From positions 5,604-69,603 of the forward strand of contig JBEEFP010000058.1 in NCBI GenBank assembly GCA_041166085.1: DNA of 64,000 bases, written 5' to 3'. Every line of letters starts with the position of its first letter. Positions within the stretch are counted from its first letter, which is position 1. Of this stretch, positions 32,143-39,716 are shown in pieces. The stretch is from JBEEFP01 sp041166085. Its GTDB lineage: Bacteria; Actinomycetota; Acidimicrobiia; Acidimicrobiales; JAFATL01. The notes below the pieces were generated by a model. That model was not told the origin of the DNA. It did no database searches and saw only the letters and a program-made list of their open reading frames with translations. The translations under genes were made by a program, and so were the position numbers.

Positions 32143-33570
32143 GTGGCAGCCACATACGAGAACTTCGTCGGCGGCAAGTGGGTGCCGGCGGCGAGCGGAC
32201 GCACCGACCCCGTCATCGACCCGGCGACGGGCGAGGCCTACGCCGAGGTCGCGGCCAGCGACGCGGCCGACGTCGACGGCGCCGTCGCCGCCGCGGGCGA
32301 GGCGTTCGCCGACTGGGCTGCGTCGACGCCCGGCGAGCGCAGCACCGCACTGCTCAAGTTGGCCGACCGCATCGAGGCGGCGAGCGACGACCTCGTCGCC
32401 CTCGAGTCGCGCGACGTGGGCAAGCCGGTGGCAGCGGTGCCGGAGGAGATCGAGTTCCTCGTCGACAACCTCCGCTTCTTCGCGGCGGGCGCTCGGCTGC
32501 TCGATGCGCGCGCGTCGGGCGAGTACATGCGGGGCTACACGTCCATGCTGCGACGCGACCCGCTCGGTGTCGTCGCGTCGATCGCGCCGTGGAACTACCC
32601 GCTCATGATGGCCATCTGGAAGGTGGGGCCCGCGCTGGCCGCGGGGAACACCGTCGTGCTCAAGCCGTCGGAGATCACGCCGATCACCGCCATCCGCCTG
32701 GCCGAGATCGCGGCCGAGGTCCTCCCGCCCGGCGTGCTCAACGTCATCACCGGCGGCGGGGAGACCGGCGCGGCCCTTGTCCGCCACCCCAAGGTCGCCA
32801 TGGTGTCGCTGACCGGGGAGGTGACGACGGGCAAGGAGGTGATGCGGGCCGCGGCCGACTCGCTCAAGCGCGTGCACCTCGAGCTCGGCGGGAAGGCGCC
32901 CGTCATCGTGTTCGACGACGCCGACATGGAGTCCACCGTCGCGGGCCTGGCCGCGGCCGCCTTCTACAACGCTGGCCAGGACTGCACCGCCGCCTGCCGG
33001 GTGCTGGCCGGACCGCGCGTGCACGACGAGCTGCTCAGCGGCTTGGCCGCCGCCGCGGCCGCCCTGCCCGTCGGCGCCCCGGCCGACGCGGGCACCGAGC
33101 TCGGGCCGCTGGTGTCGGCCGAGCAGCAGAGCCGAGTGGCGGGGTTCGTGGACCGGGCCCGCGAGGGCGGCGCCGAGGTCGTCACCGGCGGCCACGTCCG
33201 GCCGGGCGCCGGGTTCTTCTACGAGCCGAGCGTGCTGTCGGGCGTCGGGCAGACAGACGAGATCGTGCAGCGGGAGGTGTTCGGTCCCGTCGTCACCGTG
33301 CAGCAGTTCGCGGATGACGAGCAGGCCATCGCCTGGGCCAACGACGTCGACTACGGCCTGGCGGCGAGCGTGTGGACCAAGGACGTCGGCCGGGCCATGA
33401 ACGCGGCCCGTCAGCTGCAGTTCGGCACGGTGTGGATCAACGACCACATCCCGCTCGTGTCGGAGATGCCCCACGGTGGGTTCAAGCAGTCGGGCTACGG
33501 CAAGGACCTGTCGATCTACGCCATCGAGGCCTACACCGAGCTCAAGCACGTCATGGTCAAGCTGCCGTGA
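32143..33570 (+). CDS. NAD(P)-dependent aldehyde dehydrogenase, aminobutyraldehyde dehydrogenase-like
   Basis: A 475-residue aldehyde dehydrogenase. The catalytic Cys is in NAGQDCTAACR and the general base Glu in LELGGKAP. APWNYPLMMAIWKVGPAL in two parts and PHGGFKQSGYGKDLS are as in gamma-aminobutyraldehyde/betaine aldehyde dehydrogenases (YdcW/PuuC group). GTG 32143 is used because GGGAGG precedes it; longer upstream starts lack one. It is divergent from the polyamine uptake operon and coupled to an aminotransferase, fitting oxidation of aminoaldehydes from putrescine breakdown. Substrate is inferred. Confidence 0.88.
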   Translation: MAATYENFVGGKWVPAASGRTDPVIDPATGEAYAEVAASDAADVDGAVAAAGEAFADWAASTPGERSTALLKLADRIEAASDDLVALESRDVGKPVAAVPEEIEFLVDNLRFFAAGARLLDARASGEYMRGYTSMLRRDPLGVVASIAPWNYPLMMAIWKVGPALAAGNTVVLKPSEITPITAIRLAEIAAEVLPPGVLNVITGGGETGAALVRHPKVAMVSLTGEVTTGKEVMRAAADSLKRVHLELGGKAPVIVFDDADMESTVAGLAAAAFYNAGQDCTAACRVLAGPRVHDELLSGLAAAAAALPVGAPADAGTELGPLVSAEQQSRVAGFVDRAREGGAEVVTGGHVRPGAGFFYEPSVLSGVGQTDEIVQREVFGPVVTVQQFADDEQAIAWANDVDYGLAASVWTKDVGRAMNAARQLQFGTVWINDHIPLVSEMPHGGFKQSGYGKDLSIYAIEAYTELKHVMVKLP

Positions 33571-34937
33571 GCGCGCCCATCGCCAACGACATCGACGCCA
33601 AGGCCCGCGAGCTGGCCAAGTACGAGCAGGGGCGGCTGCAGGACGGCACGCCCAAGTCCGACGCGCTGTTCAAGCGGGCCGTGCGATCGATGCCCCTCGG
33701 CGTGGCGTCGTCGTTCCAGGCCAACGACCCGTATCCCGTCTACCTCTCGAAGGGGCACGGCGCCAAGGTGTGGGACGTCGACGGCCACGAGTACGTCGAC
33801 TACCACAACGGCTTCGGCACCATGGCCGTCGGCCACGCCCACCCCAAGGTGGCCGAGGCCATCTCGCGTGCGGCGCGGGAGGGCACGCACTTCGCGGTGT
33901 CCACCGAGTTGACCGTGCAGATGGCCGAGGAGCTGTGCCGGCGCTTCAAGCTCGACCAGGTGCGCTTCACCAACTCGGGCACCGAGTCGACGATGGACGC
34001 CATCCGTCTGGCGCGGGGCGCCACCGGCCGGGACACCGTCTGCAAGATCGAGGGCTCGTACCACGGGCATCACGACACGGTGATGTTCTCGGTGGTGCCC
34101 TCGGTGAGCGCGCTGGAGGCGTCCGACGCGGGCGACCCCACGCCCATGTCCAAGGGCATCCCGGCCGAGATGGCCAAGTGGACGGTGGCGGTGCCGTTCA
34201 ACGATGCCCCTGCGTTGGAGCGCATGCTCGACGCCCGAAGCAGCGAGATCGCCTGCCTGATCATGGAGCCGATCATGATGAACATCGGCACCGTGCTCCC
34301 CGAGCCGGGATACCTCGAGGCGGTGCGCGAGCTGTGCACCAAGCACGGCGTGGTGCTCATCTTCGATGAGGTGAAGTCGGGCGCCACGGTCGCGCCGGGT
34401 GGGGCCATCGAGCGCTACGGCGTGCAGCCCGACCTGGCCTGCTTCGCCAAGGCCATCGCCGGTGGCGTTCCGTGCGGTGCCTTCGGCGGCATCGACGCGT
34501 TGATGAACGAGATCGGCGAGGGCGGCGTGGCCCAGCAGGGCACGTTCAACGGCAACCCCCTCGCCATGGCTGCGGGCATCGCAACGCTTACCGAGGTGCT
34601 CACCCCCGACGCGTACGTGCACCTGGCCGCCCTGGGCACCCGTCTGGCGTCGGGATGTCAGCGGGCCATCGACGAGCACGGCATCCCCGCGCACGCCGTC
34701 GACCTCGGCTGCAAGGGATGCGTGTCGTACCGGCCCGAGCCGCTGAAGAACTACCGCGACTTCCTGGAGACGTCGACCGACCTGTTCGACGCCTCGTGGC
34801 CCTGGCTCGTCAACCGGGGCGTGTTCATGACGCCCGGCAACGAGGAGCAGTGGACCATCTCGGTCCAGCACACCGACGCCGACATCGACGTCTACGTCAA
34901 CGCCTTCACCGAGTTCTGCGCCGCCGTCTCGTCCTGA
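33567..34937 (+). CDS. Class III PLP-dependent aminotransferase (glutamate-1-semialdehyde aminomutase-like)
   Basis: A 456-residue fold type I aminotransferase. The phosphate-binding area is FTNSGTEST, the aromatic/His segment is GSYHGHHD, the Asp that contacts the pyridine is in LIFDEVKSG, and the Schiff-base Lys is in CFAKAIAGG. It resembles GSA aminomutase-like aspartate aminotransferase family proteins rather than HemL itself. The GTG at 33567 overlaps the aldehyde dehydrogenase TGA (GTGA). With that gene and the polyamine transporter it may transaminate putrescine or an aminobutyrate-type product. A family B stem-loop ends the unit. Confidence 0.88.
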   Translation: MSAPIANDIDAKARELAKYEQGRLQDGTPKSDALFKRAVRSMPLGVASSFQANDPYPVYLSKGHGAKVWDVDGHEYVDYHNGFGTMAVGHAHPKVAEAISRAAREGTHFAVSTELTVQMAEELCRRFKLDQVRFTNSGTESTMDAIRLARGATGRDTVCKIEGSYHGHHDTVMFSVVPSVSALEASDAGDPTPMSKGIPAEMAKWTVAVPFNDAPALERMLDARSSEIACLIMEPIMMNIGTVLPEPGYLEAVRELCTKHGVVLIFDEVKSGATVAPGGAIERYGVQPDLACFAKAIAGGVPCGAFGGIDALMNEIGEGGVAQQGTFNGNPLAMAAGIATLTEVLTPDAYVHLAALGTRLASGCQRAIDEHGIPAHAVDLGCKGCVSYRPEPLKNYRDFLETSTDLFDASWPWLVNRGVFMTPGNEEQWTISVQHTDADIDVYVNAFTEFCAAVSS

Positions 34938-34958
34938 CCCGAGGCGACGACACCGAGT

Positions 34959-35013
34959 CCTCACTTTTCTGCATCTGCCTGCGCATTGCGCAGGCCGATG
35001 CAGAAAAGTCAGG
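34959..35013. terminator. Long stem-loop B2 (family B), bidirectional terminator between convergent genes
   Basis: A 27-bp inverted repeat (34959-34985 with 34987-35013) has two mismatches and an almost zero-length loop, so the tip must open. Outer arms are CCTCACTTTTC and GAAAAGTCAGG, as in B1 at 329-381. It lies between the aminotransferase and thioredoxin genes, which converge. Confidence 0.65.
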
Positions 35014-35035
35014 CGGGGGTGGGCCCGGCGCGGGG

Positions 35036-35743
35036 TCAGAAGAGGCGGGTCGTGAGTTGCTTGCGGTAGTCGGCGGTGCGGGGGTCGTCGGGGCCGAGGA
35101 CCTCGAGCAGGTCGACGTACTCCTGGCGGGCGGCCTCGTCGGTCTTGACGCGGTCGAGGAGGGCCTGGAGGCGCTCGTCGACGTCGTCGGGGACCTCGGC
35201 CGCCCCGGTGCGCGCGAGGGCCGCGATACGACGGGTCTCGGCCGACTCCGGGACGCGGGCCAGCAGCGACAACGCCTCCTCGGTGTCACCATCGCCGCCA
35301 CGCGCCACCAGCAGGTCGGCCAGGCGGGTGACCGCGAGCGGATGGTCGGACTCGATCTCCAACGCTGCCCGCAGTGACGCCTCGTCGCCGGCGTCGGCCA
35401 GCTGGTCGGCCTCCGACGGGGGCGGCGCCAGCCCCTGCACCCACGCCCGCACCTGCTGCTCGGGCAGCGCGCCGATGAACGAGTCGACCACCTTGCGGTC
35501 CTTGATGGCGAACACCGCGGGGATGGACTGGACCTGGAAGGCGGCCGACACCTGCGGGTTGGCGTCGACGTCGACCTTCACCAGCTCCACGGCGCCCGCG
35601 GTCTCGTCGATGACCTTCTCGAGGATGGGACCGAGCGTCCGGCACGGCCCGCACCACTCGGCCCAGAGGTCGACGACGACGGGAACGTCGACCGACCGGT
35701 CGAGCACCGCCTGTTCGAACGTGGCGTCAGTGACGTCTGCCAT
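35036..35743 (-). CDS. Thioredoxin-domain protein with TPR-like C-terminus (CnoX/YbbN-like)
   Basis: A 235-residue cytosolic protein. The thioredoxin fold covers ~1-110 with active site WAEWCGPCR and SIPAVFAIKD. The C-terminal half is helical and repeats short A/L-rich helices (DEASLRAALEIESDHPLAV, TEEALSLLARVPE) like the TPR part of the co-chaperone CnoX. The family protects proteins from oxidative damage and holds unfolded clients. Unlike E. coli CnoX, which has SxxC, the CGPC motif is intact, so oxidoreductase activity is likely. It is divergent from the phosphotransferase gene by 25 bases. Confidence 0.85.
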   Translation of the reverse strand: MADVTDATFEQAVLDRSVDVPVVVDLWAEWCGPCRTLGPILEKVIDETAGAVELVKVDVDANPQVSAAFQVQSIPAVFAIKDRKVVDSFIGALPEQQVRAWVQGLAPPPSEADQLADAGDEASLRAALEIESDHPLAVTRLADLLVARGGDGDTEEALSLLARVPESAETRRIAALARTGAAEVPDDVDERLQALLDRVKTDEAARQEYVDLLEVLGPDDPRTADYRKQLTTRLF

Positions 35744-35768
35744 GGAGCAAAAGTCTACGGTTTCCCCC

Positions 35769-36806
35769 ATGCAACCCATCGAGGGCATCGACGCCGACCG
35801 GGTGACCGACTGGTTCCGAGCCAACATCCCCAACGTCGAGCCCCCTCTCACCTTCGAGCTCATCGCCGGCGGCCGGTCCAACCTGACCTTCAAGGTCACC
35901 GACGCCAACAACACCGACTACGTCCTGCGCCGTCCGCCCACCTCGCACGTGCTGCCCACCGCGCACGACATGGGCCGGGAGTTCCGCATCATCTCCGCGC
36001 TGCAGGACACGCCGGTGCCCGTCGCGCCCAGCCTCGGATTCTGCGACGACGAGGCGGTCAACGGCCGTCCCTTCTACGTGATGGGCTACGTCGAAGGACA
36101 CATCCTGCGCGACGCCGTCACGGCCGAGAAGGTGCTCGACGACGCGGCTCGCACCCGCGCCGGCAACTCGCTCGTCGACGTGCTCGCCGACATCCACGCG
36201 GTGGACGTGGACGCCGTCGGGCTCGGTCAGCTCGGTCGCAAGGAGGGCTACATCGCGCGTCAGCTCAAGCGCTGGTACGGCCAGTACAGGCAGTCCCAGC
36301 AGGAGCTCGAGGACCGGACGGTGCCTCTCGTCGACGAGATGCACGACTTCCTGTCGTCGCGCATCCCCGAGCAGGGACCGGCGGCCATCGTGCACGGCGA
36401 CTACCGGCTCGACAACACGATGCTCGGCGACGACGGCAGCGTGAAGGCGGTGCTCGACTGGGAGATCTGCACGCTCGGCGATCCCCTCGCCGACCTCGGC
36501 CTGCTGATGGTCTATTGGTCGGAGCCGGGCGAGAACGGCGCACTGCTCGGCGCGCCCACCGCCATCCCCGGCTTCTCGACCCGGGACGAGCTCAAGCAGC
36601 GGTACGCGGCGCGCTCGGGACGCAACGTCGACGAGCTCGACTTCTACGTCGCCTTCGGGTACTGGAAGCTGGCCTGCATCCTCGAAGGTGTCTACGCGCG
36701 GTACGCGGGCGGCGCCATGGGCGGCGACCGCAGCGGGTTCGAAGGTTTCGCCGGCCAGGTGGTGTTCCTGGCCGAGGCATCCAAGGCGGCGGCCGACCGC
36801 CTGTGA
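35769..36806 (+). CDS. Phosphotransferase family protein (APH fold, ACAD10-like)
   Basis: A 345-residue kinase-like protein of the aminoglycoside phosphotransferase fold. The glycine-rich loop is ELIAGGRSNLTFKV, the catalytic loop is VHGDYRLDNTML, and the metal-binding segment is VLDWEICTLGDPLADLG. This subgroup is widespread in actinomycetes and related to the N-terminal domain of ACAD10, thought to phosphorylate hydroxyacyl compounds for catabolism; aminoglycoside resistance is unlikely. The stop overlaps the PAC2 start (GTGA). Confidence 0.85.
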   Translation: MQPIEGIDADRVTDWFRANIPNVEPPLTFELIAGGRSNLTFKVTDANNTDYVLRRPPTSHVLPTAHDMGREFRIISALQDTPVPVAPSLGFCDDEAVNGRPFYVMGYVEGHILRDAVTAEKVLDDAARTRAGNSLVDVLADIHAVDVDAVGLGQLGRKEGYIARQLKRWYGQYRQSQQELEDRTVPLVDEMHDFLSSRIPEQGPAAIVHGDYRLDNTMLGDDGSVKAVLDWEICTLGDPLADLGLLMVYWSEPGENGALLGAPTAIPGFSTRDELKQRYAARSGRNVDELDFYVAFGYWKLACILEGVYARYAGGAMGGDRSGFEGFAGQVVFLAEASKAAADRL

Positions 36807-37678
36807 CGGAGCCCGCGGAGCTCTTCGAACGGCACGCCGCCGTCGCGGTCCAGTCTCCCGTGCTCGTCGTCGCCATGGAGGGCTGGATCGACGCGGGACT
36901 CGGCGCGGGTGCCGCCCTCGCCGGGATCATGGGACAGGTCGACACCGACCTGGTCGCGAAGTTCGACGGCGACGCCCTCATCGACCAGCGGGCCCGCCGT
37001 CCGGTGCTCCACATCGAGAACGGCGTCAACGAGGGACTGGCGTGGCCCGAGATCCAGCTGCGCGTCGGCCACGACGCCTCGGGCAACGGGGTGGCGCTGC
37101 TCATCGGTCCCGAACCCGACTTCAAGTGGCGGGCGTTCACGTCGGCCGTGGTCGGACTGGCCCACGAGCTCGACGCCCGCATGATGCTCGGCCTCGGCGC
37201 CTTCCCCGCGCCCGTGCCGCACACGCGTCCGACCCGGTTGGCTGCGACCGCGAGCTCGGCCGAGCTGGCGGCCCAGGTGGGGTTCGTGCCCGGCACCATC
37301 GACGTCCCCGCCGGCATCGAGGCCGCCCTCGAAGTGGCGTTCGCAGCGGCCGGCATCCCGTCCGTCGGCCTCTGGGCCCGGGTACCCCACTACGCGGCGG
37401 CCATGCCGTACCCCGCGGCGGCGGCCGCCCTCATCGAGGGGCTCTCGGCCGTCGGTGGCCTGGCGCTGCACGCCGCGGAGCTCCATGCCGCGGCTGAGCA
37501 CACCAAGACCCAGATCGACGAGCTCATCGCCAACAGCGAGGAGCACACCGCGATGGTCGCCCAGCTCGAGTCACAGGTCGACGCGAACGAGAGCCAGACG
37601 GGCCTCGACGTGTCGTCGCTGCCGAGTGGCGACGAGATCGCGGCCGAGCTCGAGCGCTTCCTGCGCGGCCAGGGCTGA
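36803..37678 (+). CDS. PAC2-family protein
   Basis: A 291-residue member of the PAC2 (proteasome assembly chaperone 2-like) family common in actinomycetes. Typical segments are VVAMEGWIDAGLGAG, VHIENG-type beta strand (VLHIENGVNEGL), LGLGAFPAPVPHTRPT, and GLWARVPHYAAAMPYPAAAAAL in two blocks. The C-terminal ~60 residues are a charged helix, possibly coiled coil. The bacterial function is unknown; no proteasome genes are in the window. The GTG start is coupled to the phosphotransferase gene. Confidence 0.85.
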   Translation: MTEPAELFERHAAVAVQSPVLVVAMEGWIDAGLGAGAALAGIMGQVDTDLVAKFDGDALIDQRARRPVLHIENGVNEGLAWPEIQLRVGHDASGNGVALLIGPEPDFKWRAFTSAVVGLAHELDARMMLGLGAFPAPVPHTRPTRLAATASSAELAAQVGFVPGTIDVPAGIEAALEVAFAAAGIPSVGLWARVPHYAAAMPYPAAAAALIEGLSAVGGLALHAAELHAAAEHTKTQIDELIANSEEHTAMVAQLESQVDANESQTGLDVSSLPSGDEIAAELERFLRGQG

Positions 37679-37698
37679 CCGACCTAGCGTCTCCTCCC

Positions 37699-38694
37699 AT
37701 GAAGGTCGACGGAGGGATCGGGTTCGGTTTCAACCGCGAGCTGGGGCAGGCCGCCAAGGTGCAGGAGGACCTCGGCTACGACGGGATCTGGTCGGCCGAG
37801 ACGGCCCACGATCCGTTCTTCCCCCTGCTGCTCGCCGCCATGGAGACCGAGCGTGTCGAGCTCGGCACGGGTATCGCGGTCGCGTTCGCGCGCAACCCGA
37901 TGGTGCTGGCCCAGATCGCCAACGACCTGCAGCTCGCGTCCGAGGGACGCTTCATGCTCGGATTGGGCAGCCAGATCAAGGCCCACATCGAGAAGCGCTT
38001 CAGCATGCCGTGGTCGCATCCCGCGCCGCGCATGCGCGAGTTCATCCTCGCCATGCGCGCCATCTGGGCCAGCTGGCACGAGGGCAGCAAGCTCGAGTTC
38101 CGGGGCGACTTCTACACCCACACGCTGATGACGCCGTTCTTCAACCCGGGCCCCAACCAGTTCGGTCCGCCCAAGGTGTTCCTCGCCGCAGTCGGCGAGA
38201 AGATGACCGAGGTGGCGGGCGAGGTGTGCGACGGGCTGCTCGCCCACGGCTTCACCACCGAGCGCTACCTCAAGGAGGTCACCATCCCCTCCATCGAGCG
38301 GGGGCTGGCCAAGGCGGGCAAGCAGCGCGCCGACTTCGAGATCTCCTATCCGGCCTTCGTCGTCACAGACGACCAGTCCGACCAGTTCGTGCGCCAGCAG
38401 ATCGCGTTCTACGGATCGACGCCCGCCTACCGACCGGTGCTCGACCTGCACGGGTGGGGCGACCTGCAGACCGAGCTCAACGCGCTCTCCAAGCAGGGCG
38501 AGTGGGTGCAGATGGGCAAGCTCGTCACCGACGACATCCGCGACGCGTTCGCGGTCGTGGGCGAGGCCGAGGAGATTCCCAAGCAGATCATCGCCAAGGT
38601 GGGCGGCGTGGTCGACCGGGTCAGCTTCTACACCTCCGGCCTGGGCGACCCCGAGAAGATGCGCACCGTCATCCAGCAGTTCAAGACGGCATAG
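37699..38694 (+). CDS. LLM-class F420-dependent oxidoreductase (TIGR03617-like)
   Basis: A 331-residue luciferase-like TIM barrel protein. It opens MKVDGGIGFGFNRELGQAA; GYDGIWSAETAHDPFFPL, ELGTGIAVAFARNPM, LASEGRFMLGLGSQ and HPAPRMREF are hallmarks of the F420-dependent TIGR03617 group. These enzymes use coenzyme F420 for hydride transfer to unknown substrates. No F420 synthesis genes are in the window. Just 20 bases separate it from the PAC2 gene. A family A stem-loop follows the stop. Confidence 0.85.
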   Translation: MKVDGGIGFGFNRELGQAAKVQEDLGYDGIWSAETAHDPFFPLLLAAMETERVELGTGIAVAFARNPMVLAQIANDLQLASEGRFMLGLGSQIKAHIEKRFSMPWSHPAPRMREFILAMRAIWASWHEGSKLEFRGDFYTHTLMTPFFNPGPNQFGPPKVFLAAVGEKMTEVAGEVCDGLLAHGFTTERYLKEVTIPSIERGLAKAGKQRADFEISYPAFVVTDDQSDQFVRQQIAFYGSTPAYRPVLDLHGWGDLQTELNALSKQGEWVQMGKLVTDDIRDAFAVVGEAEEIPKQIIAKVGGVVDRVSFYTSGLGDPEKMRTVIQQFKTA

Positions 38695-38711
38695 CCCGCA
38701 CGTTTCCCGCC

Positions 38712-38759
38712 GTCTCGAGGAAATTGGGGCCGAATTTCGGCACCTATTTTCCTCGAGAC
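38712..38759. terminator. Long stem-loop A2 (family A) after the F420 oxidoreductase gene
   Basis: A perfect 12-bp outer stem (GTCTCGAGGAAA with TTTCCTCGAGAC) is followed by an imperfect inner stem and a short AATTT loop. It shares its outer arms with A1 and A4, whereas the inner stem differs. It lies 17 bases after the stop and 43 before the next start. Confidence 0.6.
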
Positions 38760-38801
38760 CGGGAGGATCGGTAGTATCTCCACTCCCCGGGTGGGGAAGG
38801 T

Positions 38802-39695
38802 ATGCACATCGACCTCCTCGTCACTCTTGCCGGCCTCGTGGTCGGGTTCGTCGTCGGCCTGACCGGCATGGGCGGCGGCGCCCTGATGACACCGATCCTC
38901 GTGGTGCTGTTCGGGGTGCAGCCCCTCGCGGCGGTGTCGAGCGACCTCGTGGCGGCGGTGGTGATGAAGCCCATCGGCGGCGGGGTGCACCTGCGCCGGG
39001 GCACCGTGCACCTGGGGCTGGTGCGCCTGCTGTGCCTCGGCTCGGTGCCGTCGGCCTTCGCCGGCGTCCTCATCCTCAAGTCCATGGGTCACGGTGAGCG
39101 ACTCCAGCACCGCGTCTCCCTCGCCCTCGGCGTCGCCCTGCTGGTCGCAGCTGGAGGCATCCTCGCCAAGGCGTTCCTGCAACGGGGACGGGGCGTCGCC
39201 GGCGCGGTGCACGACATCGAGATCAAGCGCGGGCGCACCATCGCCATCGGCGCGCTGGGGGGCCTCGTGGTCGGGATGACCTCGGTCGGGTCGGGATCGC
39301 TGATGATCGTGCTGCTGCTCATGCTCTACCCGACGCTGCAGGCCTCGGCCCTGGTCGGCACCGACCTCGTGCAGGCGGTGCCGCTGGTCGCGTCGGCCGC
39401 CCTCGGCCACATCCTCTTCGGGGACTTCCAGCTGTCCCTCACCACCTCGCTGCTCCTCGGCAGCGTGCCCGGGGTCTACCTGGGTGCCAGAGCCTCGTCC
39501 CGCGCCCCGGACGGCGTCATCCGGCCCGTCCTGGTGTTCGTGCTGGTGCTCTCGGGCCTCAAGCTGTTGGGGACGCCGGTCGGCGCCTTGGCCGCGGTGG
39601 CCGCCGTGGGCGTGCTCGCCCTCGCGGTCGCGGGCGTGCGGTACGCGAAACGGCCGGGCCCGAAGGCCCGGCCGTCGCGTACTTCAGTGACGTAG
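38802..39695 (+). CDS. TauE/SafE family membrane permease
   Basis: A 297-residue protein with about eight helices. The TauE/SafE (DUF81) marks are GFVVGLTGMGGGALMTP and, in the second repeat, GLVVGMTSVGSGSLMI, plus SSDLVAAVVMKPIGG. The family exports or imports sulfur-containing or organic anions such as sulfite, sulfoacetate and taurine products. A TAGTAT box (38772-38777) could be its -10 element. The last ~15 codons encode an arginine/proline-rich tail that coincides with a strong hairpin, so the terminator overlaps the coding end. Confidence 0.88.
   Translation: MHIDLLVTLAGLVVGFVVGLTGMGGGALMTPILVVLFGVQPLAAVSSDLVAAVVMKPIGGGVHLRRGTVHLGLVRLLCLGSVPSAFAGVLILKSMGHGERLQHRVSLALGVALLVAAGGILAKAFLQRGRGVAGAVHDIEIKRGRTIAIGALGGLVVGMTSVGSGSLMIVLLLMLYPTLQASALVGTDLVQAVPLVASAALGHILFGDFQLSLTTSLLLGSVPGVYLGARASSRAPDGVIRPVLVFVLVLSGLKLLGTPVGALAAVAAVGVLALAVAGVRYAKRPGPKARPSRTSVT
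39641..39682. terminator. Strong hairpin overlapping the tauE 3' end; shared terminator of convergent genes
   Basis: An 11-bp perfect stem (39650-39660 with 39665-39675) has a CGAA tetraloop. After a 2-nt bulge it continues with 7 more pairs (GTACGCG with CGCGTAC). It is inside the tauE reading frame and 35 bases past the stop of the giant repeat gene, so it can serve both strands. Confidence 0.65.
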
Positions 39696-39716
39696 TTCGC
39701 TGCTACGCCACGCTTG

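Noticed and set aside
35769..36806. Aminoglycoside resistance kinase
   Set aside because: The residues and length fit the ACAD10-like catabolic subgroup common in actinomycetes and not known resistance enzymes.
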